Shown: one piece after another, positions 1 through 7,069 of the stretch
Numbering within the stretch: the stretch's first letter is position 1
Layout of the letters: each line of letters starts with the position of its first letter
Assembly (NCBI GenBank): GCA_003516955.1
Contig: DPBN01000257.1
Coordinates: 1 to 12,769 of the forward strand
DNA length: 12,769 bases
Direction of reading: 5' to 3'
Origin: Armatimonadota bacterium
GTDB taxonomy: Bacteria; Armatimonadota; Fimbriimonadia; Fimbriimonadales; Fimbriimonadaceae
The notes under the pieces: model-generated
Database searches by the model: none
Told to the model about the DNA's origin: nothing
The model's input: only the letters and a program-made list of their open reading frames with translations
Program-made: the position numbers and the translations under genes

Positions 1-287
1 TGGCGCTCTACTTCAGCCGGCATCCGATCCCGTTCGCTCGAAGTGAGCGACGGATGCCCCTTTGGAAGCACATCGGCCTCTACGCGTACACCAGGGAGAG
101 CTTGCTGGCGTTTCCGGAATGGGGTCCTAGCCCGCTCGAACTCACCGAGGGCCTGGAACAGCTCCGGTTCCTGGAGCACGGGCGTTCGGTTCGGATGGTG
201 GAGGTCGAACCCTCCGAGACGGCGATCGACACGCCGGAACAGGCCGAGACCGTTCGTCGTTTGTTGGAGGTGACGAACGGTCCATGA
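1..287 (+). CDS. kdsB: 3-deoxy-manno-octulosonate cytidylyltransferase, C-terminal part (5' end outside window)
   Basis: This is the last ~94 residues of a CMP-KDO synthetase, which activates KDO with CTP for incorporation into the lipid A inner core. The reading frame is open from base 3. Visible family signatures are ALYFSRHPIPF at the very start, then KHIGLYAYTRESLLAF, then SPLELTEGLEQLRFLEHG, and finally a DTPEQAETVRRLLE segment, the usual KdsB C-terminal order. The gene ends in TGA at 285-287, which overlaps the ATG of the next gene (rel) as ATGA, so the two are probably translationally coupled. Its presence implies an outer membrane carrying KDO-type LPS. The family call is very secure; the upstream part cannot be assessed. 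Confidence 0.95.
   Translation, partial: ALYFSRHPIPFARSERRMPLWKHIGLYAYTRESLLAFPEWGPSPLELTEGLEQLRFLEHGRSVRMVEVEPSETAIDTPEQAETVRRLLEVTNGP
266..273 (+). promoter_or_regulatory. Shine-Dalgarno site of rel
   Basis: GGAGGTGA lies inside the end of kdsB, ten bases before the rel ATG at 284. It is a near-complete complement to the 16S 3' end and supports the ATG at 284 as the start of rel. Confidence 0.7.
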
Positions 288-2533
288 GCGCCAGTGACCC
301 GGCCTACCTCGCCGACTCCCACTGGGAGGAACCCGACGGGCTCTCCAGCCTGTTGGAGGCGTTCCTGGCCGTCCGGCCCGAGGCGGACGTGTCGCGCATC
401 CGGCGGGCCTACCGATTCGCCGAGTGGGCGCACCAGGGCCAGCTGAGGGAATCCGGCGACAAGTACATCGAGCACCCGCTGGCCGTGGCGCGCATCCTCG
501 CCGACCTGCACATGGACGACGACACGATCGTCGCAGCCCTGTTGCACGACACCGTCGAGGACAGCGCGATCAACGTCAACAAGGTGACGCCCGCGGACAT
601 CGAGCGGGAGTTCGGACCCACCGTGCGGATGCTCGTGGAGGGCGTCACCAAACTGGGAAAGGACTACCTGGCGGGCCTGTCTCCCAGGAAGCGCGAGCAG
701 ACCGAGGTGACCCGGTCGGGCGAGAGCCTTCGGAAGATGCTGCTCGCGATGGCCAAGGACTTCCGGGTGATGGTCATCAAGCTCGCCGACCGGCTGCACA
801 ACATGCAGACCCTCGACGGCCTGAAGAAGGCGGAGAAGCGGACCCGGATCGCCTCGGAGACGCTGGAGGTCTACGCCCCGCTGGCGGCGCGCCTCGGCAT
901 CTGGCAGATCAAGTGGCAGCTCGAGGACCTCGCCTTCAAGCACCTCCATCCGGAGGAATTCCGGCAGATCAGCGAGCTGGTCGCGAAGAGCCGAGGGCAG
1001 AGGGAGCAGGAGGTCAACGAGGCGATCGTGCTCCTCAAGGACCGCCTCCTCGCCAGAGGCTTGCGGGACGTGGAGGTGACGGGCCGCCCCAAGCACCTGT
1101 ACAGCATCTTCAACAAGATGGTGCGCCAGGGCGTGCGGTTCGAGGAGATTTACGACCTTCTCGCGATCCGCGTGATCGTGCAGACGCGGGACGAGTGCTA
1201 CGTGGCTCTGGGCGTCGTGCACGACCTGTGGATGCCCGTGCCGGGCCTGTTCTACGACTACATCGCAAAGCCCAAGCCGAACGGTTACCAGAGCCTGCAC
1301 ACCAAGATCGTGGGCCCGCACGGAGACCCGCTGGAGGTGCAGATCCGCACCCGGGAGATGCACGAGATCGCGGAGTACGGGGTGGCGGCGCACTGGGCCT
1401 ACAAGGAGGGCCACTTCTCGCCCGAGGAGACCGCCCGCCTCGGCAAGCTGCGCGAGCAGCTGGTGGACCGGTCGATGGAGAACAGGGGAGGCAGCGAGTT
1501 CATGCGGTCGCTGTCGACGGACCTGTTCTCGGAGCAGGTGTTCGTCTTCACGCCGAACGGCGACGTCATTGACCTGCCCAAGGACTCCACGCCCGTGGAC
1601 GTGGCCTTCCGGGTCCACACGGAGATCGGGCTGACCACGGTCGGGGCTCGCGTGAACGGCATCCTCGTGCCGCTGAACACCAAACTGCAGAACGGCGACG
1701 TGGTGGAGATCATCACCCGCTCGAATGCGCAGCCCAGCCTGGACTGGATCGAGTTCGTGCGGTCGGCCCACGCCCGCAGCAAGCTCCGGTCGTACTTCCG
1801 AAAGCTCAATCGGACGCAAGACGCGAGCCGCGGCCGGGAGTTGCTGGAGAGGGAGCTCAAGAGCCTCGGGCTGGAGCCGCGCGACTACCTGGGGGAGGAC
1901 CGGCTGGAGGATCTGGCCCGCGAATACGACGGCTGCGAGAACGCCACCGACCTGCTCGCGAAGATCGGCGCTGGGCTTCTCTCCGTTCATAGCGCCGTGA
2001 ACAGGCTGCGCGGGACGGTCGTCGAGCCGCAGCGCGTCGACCAGATCCAGACCACCAAGACCAAGGAGGGCAAGGTTGTTCTGGCGACGGGCGGAGTGGA
2101 CCACGTGATGCTCCGGCGCGGCCGCTGCTGCGATCCGATCCCCGGCGACGACGTGGTGGGCTACATCAGCCGGGGGCGGGGCATCGTGATCCATCGGGCG
2201 AGCTGTCCGAACGTGCAGCACTTCCAAGAGGCGGAGCCGGACCGGCTGATGCCGCTGGACTGGCCACCTACGGGCGACGTCTTCGGCGTCATGCTCCGGA
2301 TCGTGGCGGTCAACCGTCCCGGTCTGCTGATGGACGTCAGCACGATCTTTGGGGAATCGAAGACGAACGTCTCGGGAGCCCGCGTGCGCACCAACTCGAA
2401 CAACACCGCCGAGCTGGAGATCACGATCGACGTGACCGGCACCGAGCACCTTTCGGCGATGATCAACCGCGTCAGCCAGTGTTCCGACGTAATCAGCGTG
2501 CTTCGGGCGATGGGGAGGACGAACGTCAAGTGA
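284..2533 (+). CDS. rel: Bifunctional (p)ppGpp synthetase/hydrolase, long RSH family
   Basis: At 749 residues this is a full-length RelA/SpoT homologue that makes and degrades (p)ppGpp in the cytoplasm, the stringent-response alarmone. The HD hydrolase domain (about 40-200) looks active: H50 in AHQGQLRESGDKYIEHPL, HDTVED at 88-93, and LADRLHNMQTL at 167-177. The synthetase domain (about 230-375) carries GRPKHLYSIFNKM, IYDLLAIRV, then KPKPNGYQSLHT and EVQIRTREMHEIAEYG. A TGS domain follows (about 418-478), then a zinc-finger-like region with C615, C616, H637 and C641, and a C-terminal ACT domain (about 669-741). Intact HD residues suggest a Rel/SpoT-type dual enzyme rather than a RelA-only synthetase. 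It overlaps kdsB by four bases and dtd by four bases (GTGA). It may be the only long RSH in this genome, but that cannot be seen here. Confidence 0.97.
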   Translation: MSASDPAYLADSHWEEPDGLSSLLEAFLAVRPEADVSRIRRAYRFAEWAHQGQLRESGDKYIEHPLAVARILADLHMDDDTIVAALLHDTVEDSAINVNKVTPADIEREFGPTVRMLVEGVTKLGKDYLAGLSPRKREQTEVTRSGESLRKMLLAMAKDFRVMVIKLADRLHNMQTLDGLKKAEKRTRIASETLEVYAPLAARLGIWQIKWQLEDLAFKHLHPEEFRQISELVAKSRGQREQEVNEAIVLLKDRLLARGLRDVEVTGRPKHLYSIFNKMVRQGVRFEEIYDLLAIRVIVQTRDECYVALGVVHDLWMPVPGLFYDYIAKPKPNGYQSLHTKIVGPHGDPLEVQIRTREMHEIAEYGVAAHWAYKEGHFSPEETARLGKLREQLVDRSMENRGGSEFMRSLSTDLFSEQVFVFTPNGDVIDLPKDSTPVDVAFRVHTEIGLTTVGARVNGILVPLNTKLQNGDVVEIITRSNAQPSLDWIEFVRSAHARSKLRSYFRKLNRTQDASRGRELLERELKSLGLEPRDYLGEDRLEDLAREYDGCENATDLLAKIGAGLLSVHSAVNRLRGTVVEPQRVDQIQTTKTKEGKVVLATGGVDHVMLRRGRCCDPIPGDDVVGYISRGRGIVIHRASCPNVQHFQEAEPDRLMPLDWPPTGDVFGVMLRIVAVNRPGLLMDVSTIFGESKTNVSGARVRTNSNNTAELEITIDVTGTEHLSAMINRVSQCSDVISVLRAMGRTNVK
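2512..2519 (+). promoter_or_regulatory. Shine-Dalgarno site deciding the dtd GTG start
   Basis: GGGGAGGA lies ten bases before the GTG at 2530, the same spacing as the rel site. It favours this GTG over an in-frame start at 2479 that would lie deep inside rel. Confidence 0.65.
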
Positions 2534-3051
2534 GGGCGGTCGTCCAGCGCGTGGCGCGCGCCGAGGTGCGGGTGGACGGCCGGACGGTCGGCCGGTGCGG
2601 ACTGGGGTTGCTGGTCTTGGTGGCCGCCCACCGCTGGGATGAGTCGGAACAAGCGCGGAAGATGGCCGACCGCCTGTGGGGCCTAAGGATCTTCAGCGAC
2701 GCGGACGGGAGGATCAACGTCGCGCTGAAGGACCTCCCCGATACCGGCGCTCCGAAGGTGCTCGCGGTCTCGAACTTCACCGTCTACGGCGACACGGCGA
2801 AGAACCGCAGGCCGAGCTTCACCGAGTCGGCTCCGTTCGAGAAGGGCAGGGAGCTGTTCGACCAGCTGGTGGAGGAGCTGCGACGGCTGGGTTGCCCTGT
2901 GGAGACCGGCGAGTTCGGCGCGCACATGGAGGTCGAGGCCGTCTGCGACGGCCCTGTGACGGTGATCGTGGACGTTCCACCTGTCCCCCGAGCCCAGAAA
3001 GGGAACAGTCTTGAAACGGCGACCAGCGAGCGACGTCAAACCGATGGATGA
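2530..3051 (+). CDS. dtd: D-aminoacyl-tRNA deacylase
   Basis: This enzyme hydrolyses D-amino acids (and misacylated glycine) from tRNA, protecting translation from wrong chirality. The GTG start overlaps the rel stop codon and gives the canonical N-terminus MRAVVQRVARAEVRVDG. The catalytic motif normally written SQFTL appears as SNFTV (81-85), keeping the serine and threonine. RRPSF (93-97), TGEFGAHM (126-133) and the Gly-cis-Pro motif DGPVT (140-144) are all in order. The protein is 173 residues, some 25 longer than usual: after VDVPPVP there is a polar tail. That tail overlaps a candidate promoter for the next gene, so its length may reflect tolerance of regulatory DNA rather than function. 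rel-dtd adjacency is common in bacteria. Confidence 0.95.
   Translation: MRAVVQRVARAEVRVDGRTVGRCGLGLLVLVAAHRWDESEQARKMADRLWGLRIFSDADGRINVALKDLPDTGAPKVLAVSNFTVYGDTAKNRRPSFTESAPFEKGRELFDQLVEELRRLGCPVETGEFGAHMEVEAVCDGPVTVIVDVPPVPRAQKGNSLETATSERRQTDG
3012..3037 (+). promoter_or_regulatory. Candidate ECF-sigma promoter, probably autoregulatory
   Basis: TGAAAC (3012-3017) and CGTC (3034-3037) are separated by exactly 16 bases. This matches the ECF promoter pattern known from Bacillus SigM/SigW-type promoters (TGAAAC, about 16, CGTC/CGTA). It lies inside the 3' end of dtd and directly upstream of an ECF sigma gene. Initiation 6-8 bases downstream would give a leader of about 30 bases carrying the GAGGAGGA site at 3062-3069 before the GTG at 3074. 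That the sigma factor reads its own promoter is an inference. Confidence 0.6.
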
Positions 3052-3061
3052 AGCCCGGCCC

Positions 3062-3069
3062 GAGGAGGA
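3062..3069 (+). promoter_or_regulatory. Shine-Dalgarno site deciding the start of the ECF sigma gene
   Basis: GAGGAGGA includes a full AGGAGG five bases before the GTG at 3074. The competing starts (TTG 3011, ATG 3044, ATG 3119) have weaker or no sites. The bases also encode a run of glutamates if translation began further upstream, so the match could be partly coincidental. Confidence 0.6.
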
Positions 3070-3073
3070 ACAG

Positions 3074-3688
3074 GTGAACGCCGCGGGAGTCGTGGGAGAC
3101 GCCCTCCAGGGCGCCTCGATGGATTCGGACGAGGCCTTGGTCCGCTCGGCGCGCCAAGGCGACTTCGGAGCGTTCGAGAGGCTCTTCGAGCGGCATCGCG
3201 TGATGGTGTTCCGGATCGCGTACCGGATGACCGGAAGGCGCGACGACGCGGAGGACATCACGCAGGACGCCTTCCTCAAGGCCTACCAGAACCTCCACCG
3301 ATACCGCGACGAGGCTCGCTTCACCACCTGGCTCGTGCGGATCGTGACGAACCTCGCGACGGACCGAGCCAGGATGGCGAACCGCAGGCACTCGCTGGAG
3401 CAGCAGGAGGCAGGAGGCGCGCTGGACTGGATGACGGTCGGAACGACCCGCGAGGACCCCTCCGAGAACCTCGAGAGGGAGCAGATGGCGCGCCTGGTGC
3501 AGGCCGCCCTCGCCGAGCTGCCTCCGCACCACCGCCTGATGATCGTGCTCCGCGATCTTGAGGAAAAGGACTATCAGGAGATCGCGGGCATCGTCGGCAC
3601 AACGGTGGGCGGAGTGAAGCTCCGCGTGCTGCGCGCGCGAAGGGCCCTTCGGGACAAAGTGAATCAGATGCTGGAGAAGACGCCATGA
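3074..3688 (+). CDS. ECF-type RNA polymerase sigma factor (sigma-70 family, RpoE-like)
   Basis: This gene encodes an extracytoplasmic-function sigma factor of 204 residues that would direct RNA polymerase to stress promoters. From the GTG start, region 2 spans about 20-105 (ALVRSARQGDFGAFERLFER, then DDAEDITQDAFLKAY, then FTTWLVRIVTNLATD). Region 4 spans about 137-198 (LAELPPHHRLMIVLRDLEE, then YQEIAGIVGTTVGGVKLRVL, a helix-turn-helix). There is no region 1 or 3, as expected for the ECF class. GTG at 3074 is chosen because it has an AGGAGG five bases upstream and sits downstream of a candidate ECF promoter. Starts at TTG 3011 (in the -35 region), ATG 3044 and ATG 3119 remain possible. The gene ends in ATGA with the next gene, a membrane protein that is probably its anti-sigma factor. 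Confidence 0.93.
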   Translation: MNAAGVVGDALQGASMDSDEALVRSARQGDFGAFERLFERHRVMVFRIAYRMTGRRDDAEDITQDAFLKAYQNLHRYRDEARFTTWLVRIVTNLATDRARMANRRHSLEQQEAGGALDWMTVGTTREDPSENLEREQMARLVQAALAELPPHHRLMIVLRDLEEKDYQEIAGIVGTTVGGVKLRVLRARRALRDKVNQMLEKTP

Positions 3689-4374
3689 AATTCGGTCGAG
3701 ACCGCTCCGTGGAAACGGGCGAGGAGTGGGGCGCCGACTCGGTGAGCCGGAAGGTCCAGATGGGTCTGGATGCGCTGCGATGCGAGCCGCTCGAGCCCTC
3801 GGTCAGCATCGAGGCCCTGAAAGGCCGAATCCTCCAGGAGACGCTCGTCGCTCCCAGACGTCCCGCTTGGGTCTGGGCAACCCCCGTCGCAGCCTCTCTC
3901 GCCGTCGCCTTTTGGCTCGGACTCGCGGTTCGGCCTGCCGCGCCAGTCGCCGAGGCTCTTCCCAAGCGGACGGCGAGCGTCGCTCCGGTGGAGCGCCACG
4001 GTTCGTTGGGTGCCGCCTCCCAACCGGCTGTGCGGGCAGCCAGCCCGCCCGAAGCCGGGAGCCCAGCGGCGGAGGCGCCGCCGCGGAATGTGGACGCTCC
4101 GTCGGGCGCCGTAGCGTTGCGGGGCGGCCGGGAGGGTGGCGATCCCGTCGTGGTCTCCCGATCCTCCGCGATGCTGGCGAGCGGTCTGCGTCCGGAGCAG
4201 GACGCCGCTCCGGCCGAGCAGGTCCAGACCCTGGCCGCGCCGCCCGAACCTCCGGCGCAATCCCAAGACTCGGAGGAACAGATCGTGCTGATCCACAGCA
4301 CGGAGGACACCGAGACGGGCGCAGCGTCGGCCGTCGAGTTGGAGAGTTCCGCGAATGTTCTGGTGGGCGGATAA
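3685..4374 (+). CDS. Single-pass membrane protein, putative anti-sigma factor
   Basis: No family is recognised from sequence similarity; the call rests on position and shape. The 229-residue protein has a charged N-terminal part (1-60) with a helix SIEALKGRILQETL just before one transmembrane segment at about 61-82 (AWVWATPVAASLAVAFWLGL). This helix-then-membrane pattern is common in anti-sigma factors. The remaining ~145 residues are predicted outside the cytoplasm, rich in Ala, Pro, Ser and Glu, and look disordered. The zinc anti-sigma motif (HxxxCxxC) is absent; the only N-terminal cysteine is C33. Its ATG overlaps the sigma gene stop (ATGA) and has GGAGAAG about six bases upstream, so the two products should be made in matched amounts. 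It could instead be an unrelated envelope protein. Confidence 0.6.
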   Translation: MKFGRDRSVETGEEWGADSVSRKVQMGLDALRCEPLEPSVSIEALKGRILQETLVAPRRPAWVWATPVAASLAVAFWLGLAVRPAAPVAEALPKRTASVAPVERHGSLGAASQPAVRAASPPEAGSPAAEAPPRNVDAPSGAVALRGGREGGDPVVVSRSSAMLASGLRPEQDAAPAEQVQTLAAPPEPPAQSQDSEEQIVLIHSTEDTETGAASAVELESSANVLVGG

Positions 4375-5344
4375 TGTCCTCGTTCTCCTGGCGGCCTTCG
4401 CGCCGATCCGGGACGACCCGTCGATCGAGGCGGCCGCTCGGGAGCTCCAGCCTTCGGTGGCTTACGTTCTCGATCGGGATCGCCGCGTCGGGGTGCTCGC
4501 GCTGGTGGACGACCAAGGCACCTTCATCGGGCACGCCCGGCTGGCCGGTTCGCTCGAGATCGACGCCGGACTCGCCGATGGCAGGAGAATCCGGCTTCGC
4601 TTCAAGGCCGATGACGCGGTGACGGGCTTGGCGGCGTGGGTCTCCCAGCGCGGCGCGGTGCCGGGCATGCGGCCGGTGGCGATCGCCCGGCAGACGCTGA
4701 GGCCGGGGTCCCTCCTGATCGGCTTGGTGCCCTCGGGAGCCTTCCGGGCGCAACTGGCCTCTGCGGATCGTCTGGGGGTGGTGGGTTCCAGCAGGCAGGT
4801 GGTCGACCTCTCCGAGGTCTGGTTCGAGGCACCTTCGGACCCGGTCGCGGGAGCGTTGCTGTTCACCGCGAGCGGCCAACTGTATGGGATTCTGGGAGCG
4901 ACCCTCTCGTCCGCGTCCCAGGGTGAGGCGTTGAGGGCGGGCGACGTAGCGAAGGGGTTGGGTGCGCGGCTGCCGACGCCGCCGGTGCGGCTCGGTCCCT
5001 CCAAGCTCACGGTGGGCTTCGCACTGGGCAGGGAGCCACTCCGGAGGGCCGTGGAGGGGCTGTCGTCGCCGTTGGGCAGGGTGGATCGGCCGGCTCTCGG
5101 CGTGTTCTGCCGAGATGATCCGTCCGGCGGAGCGGTCATCGAGCGCGTGGCGGAAGGATCGGCGGCGGAGAAGGCCGGGCTCGCTCCCGGCGACGTGATC
5201 CTGCAGATCGGCGACCTGCCCGTGCGGAACCAGATCGAGTTCGCCAAGGCGATGCAGGCTCAGCGGATCGGCGAGCGCGTGAAGCTCAAGGTCCGGCGTG
5301 GCTCCTTGGTCTTGGAGATCTGGGCCGCGCCCGAGCGAGGCTAG
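4355..5344 (+). CDS. HtrA-like PDZ protein, apparently a catalytically dead protease homologue
   Basis: The 329-residue protein has a clear C-terminal PDZ domain (about 245-323), with the carboxylate-binding region RPALGVF and the hallmark EGSAAEKAGLAPGDVILQIG at 268-286. The N-terminal 20 residues are hydrophobic and may be a weak signal or anchor. Residues 33-185 can be laid against an HtrA/DegP protease domain: PSVAYVL matches the PSVV start and GVLALVDDQG the SGVIID strand. However, the expected catalytic His falls on A61 (HARLAG for NAHVVAG), the Asp on G91 (VTGLAAW for DTDLAVL), and the Ser on V164 (DPVAGAL for GNSGGPL). The protein is therefore probably a pseudoprotease that binds peptides. 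Its start overlaps the upstream gene by 20 bases, with GGAGAG eight bases before the ATG. The alignment was made by eye. Confidence 0.75.
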   Translation: MFWWADNVLVLLAAFAPIRDDPSIEAAARELQPSVAYVLDRDRRVGVLALVDDQGTFIGHARLAGSLEIDAGLADGRRIRLRFKADDAVTGLAAWVSQRGAVPGMRPVAIARQTLRPGSLLIGLVPSGAFRAQLASADRLGVVGSSRQVVDLSEVWFEAPSDPVAGALLFTASGQLYGILGATLSSASQGEALRAGDVAKGLGARLPTPPVRLGPSKLTVGFALGREPLRRAVEGLSSPLGRVDRPALGVFCRDDPSGGAVIERVAEGSAAEKAGLAPGDVILQIGDLPVRNQIEFAKAMQAQRIGERVKLKVRRGSLVLEIWAAPERG

Positions 5345-7062
5345 CCCTCAGCCGGGCGGAAGTCCCTCACCTGCCATTTGACCCTCTTCTCGCCCCGGAA
5401 CTCGTCTACGAGCGGGCTGAAGAGCATGTCGAAGCTCTGGCTGAGGTCCTCCTGCTGGAGCCGCTCCGCGTGCTGGAAGGTCACCCCTTGGACAGAGAAG
5501 CCGTCGGCAGCGGTGAGCCGCAGCATGGCGGTTCGGGGGTTGCGCGTCGGGGTGGCGGAGTCGATGCGCACGCCCCTCGCTAGGAAGCAGGGCTCCCGGT
5601 TGCACTCTCCGGTGGGCTGCAGCAGCTCCAGCGACTCTGCGCCCGCGAGGTCGGCCTCCGAGCCCTGAACCTCCAGGTCGGCCTCGAAGGTCGGCACCAG
5701 GTCCTCGGGCGAGAGCATCGACCGGGCGTAGGAAGCCAGCGCTTCTTTCGCCTCGTCCAACCGCTCGGAGCCCAGAGAGAACCCCGCCGCTCTCTCGTGG
5801 CCGCCTCCCTGAAGCAGGTGCGGATGGGCGAGGATGGCCTCCGCAAGGTGGAATCCTGGGATCGACCTCGCCGAGAACTTCAGTCGGCTTCCGTCCTCGT
5901 CGGTCGTCCCGACGAAGGCGGGCCGGTAGAACCGCTGCGCGAGCTTGCCCGCGACGATGCCGATGATGCCGCTGTGCCAGCTGGAGTCGGCCAGCAGCAG
6001 GATCGGCCCCTCCGCGAGCTGCTCGGCCTCGATGCGCTGGATCGCCTCTTGGAACACCCGCTCCTGCTCGCTCTTCCGGCGCTCGTTGATCGCTTCGAGC
6101 TGCTCCGCCAGGGAGCGTGCCTCTTCGGCGTCCTTGGTGAGCAGCAGCCGGAGGGCCATCGCGGCGTCGTCGATGCGCCCGGCGGCGTTGAGGCGCGGCC
6201 CCAGCACCCAGGCGACGTGCCAGGAGCGGATCGGCCGATCCACGCCGAGCTTGGAGGACTGCAGGAGGGCCAGAATCCCGACCCTCTTGGTCGTCCGGAG
6301 TTGCTCGAGGCCGAAGCGCGCGAGGATTCGGTTCTCCCCCAGTAGCGGAACCACGTCGGCGACCGTGCCGAGCGCGGCGAGATCGAGGAAGTGGCGCCGG
6401 AACTGGTGCACCGGCCATCCGATCGCCTTCGTGATCCCCTCGCAGAACCGGAAGGCGACGCCCACCCCGCAGAGGTTGGGATCAGGGTAGGCGGACTCCG
6501 CGCGGTGCGGGTTGATGACGGCCTCGGCCTCGGGAATCTCCATCGGGACGTGGTGGTGGTCGGTCACCACGACCCTCATCCCCGCCGCACGGGCCGCGCG
6601 CACCTGCTCGAAGGCCGACGTTCCGCAGTCGCACGTGAGGAACAGGCCCGCGCCCATCTCCCTCGCGGCGGCCACCGCGTCGAGGTGGATGCCGTAGCCC
6701 TCGCGGAGTCTGTGGGGGACATGGACGTGCACGTCGCACCCGATGCGGCGAAGGAAGTCGCCGAGCAGGGCGGTGCTCGTCACCCCGTCCACGTCGTAGT
6801 CCCCGTGAACGAAGATCTTCTCGCCACGCTCGCGGGCCCCCAGGACCGCCCGCTGGCCGGCCTCGAAGTCCGGCAGGAGGGAAGGGTCGCCCAAGTCGTT
6901 GAGCGACGGGTGCAGGAATCGGTGCGCGGAGGCTGGATCGGCGAACCCGCGGGCAACCAAGACGGCGGCGAGAAGGGATGGGATTCCCAGCTCTCGCTGG
7001 AGAACCTGCTCCAGTTCGGGCCGCCTCGGGGGGACGATCCAGCGTTCCGCCGAAGGGGGCAT
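5341..7062 (-). CDS. recJ: Single-stranded-DNA-specific 5'-3' exonuclease
   Basis: RecJ degrades single-stranded DNA 5' to 3' in RecF-pathway recombination and mismatch or base excision repair. The 573 residues match the usual length. DHH-family motifs are complete: GDYDVDG (87-93), TCDCGTSA (143-150), TDHHHVP (167-173), LCGVGVAFR (197-205) and DLAALGTVADVVPL (227-240). GPRLNAAGR (288-296) is the RecJ core signature. The DHHA1 domain (about 355-445) has SWHSGIIGIVAGKL and GGGHERAAGFSL, and an OB-like C-terminal part ends KWQVRDF. The ATG at 7062 lies seven bases after the nusG stop without a strong ribosome site, suggesting coupled translation. Its stop codon shares CTAG with the converging PDZ gene. 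Confidence 0.97.
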   Translation of the reverse strand: MPPSAERWIVPPRRPELEQVLQRELGIPSLLAAVLVARGFADPASAHRFLHPSLNDLGDPSLLPDFEAGQRAVLGARERGEKIFVHGDYDVDGVTSTALLGDFLRRIGCDVHVHVPHRLREGYGIHLDAVAAAREMGAGLFLTCDCGTSAFEQVRAARAAGMRVVVTDHHHVPMEIPEAEAVINPHRAESAYPDPNLCGVGVAFRFCEGITKAIGWPVHQFRRHFLDLAALGTVADVVPLLGENRILARFGLEQLRTTKRVGILALLQSSKLGVDRPIRSWHVAWVLGPRLNAAGRIDDAAMALRLLLTKDAEEARSLAEQLEAINERRKSEQERVFQEAIQRIEAEQLAEGPILLLADSSWHSGIIGIVAGKLAQRFYRPAFVGTTDEDGSRLKFSARSIPGFHLAEAILAHPHLLQGGGHERAAGFSLGSERLDEAKEALASYARSMLSPEDLVPTFEADLEVQGSEADLAGAESLELLQPTGECNREPCFLARGVRIDSATPTRNPRTAMLRLTAADGFSVQGVTFQHAERLQQEDLSQSFDMLFSPLVDEFRGEKRVKWQVRDFRPAEG

Positions 7063-7069
7063 GAGAAGA

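Noticed and set aside
80..2449. A 789-codon open frame on the minus strand across rel
   Set aside because: It is antisense to a complete, motif-verified rel gene. Its product has repetitive Arg/His/Leu/Val-rich composition without any domain, typical of a shadow frame in high-GC DNA.
3011..3013. TTG as the start of the ECF sigma gene
   Set aside because: It falls in the -35 region of the candidate promoter and overlaps dtd by 41 bases; the GTG at 3074 has a far better ribosome site.
3946..4310. Tandem repeat in the Ala/Pro-rich tail of the anti-sigma candidate
   Set aside because: Composition is biased but no repeating unit is visible.
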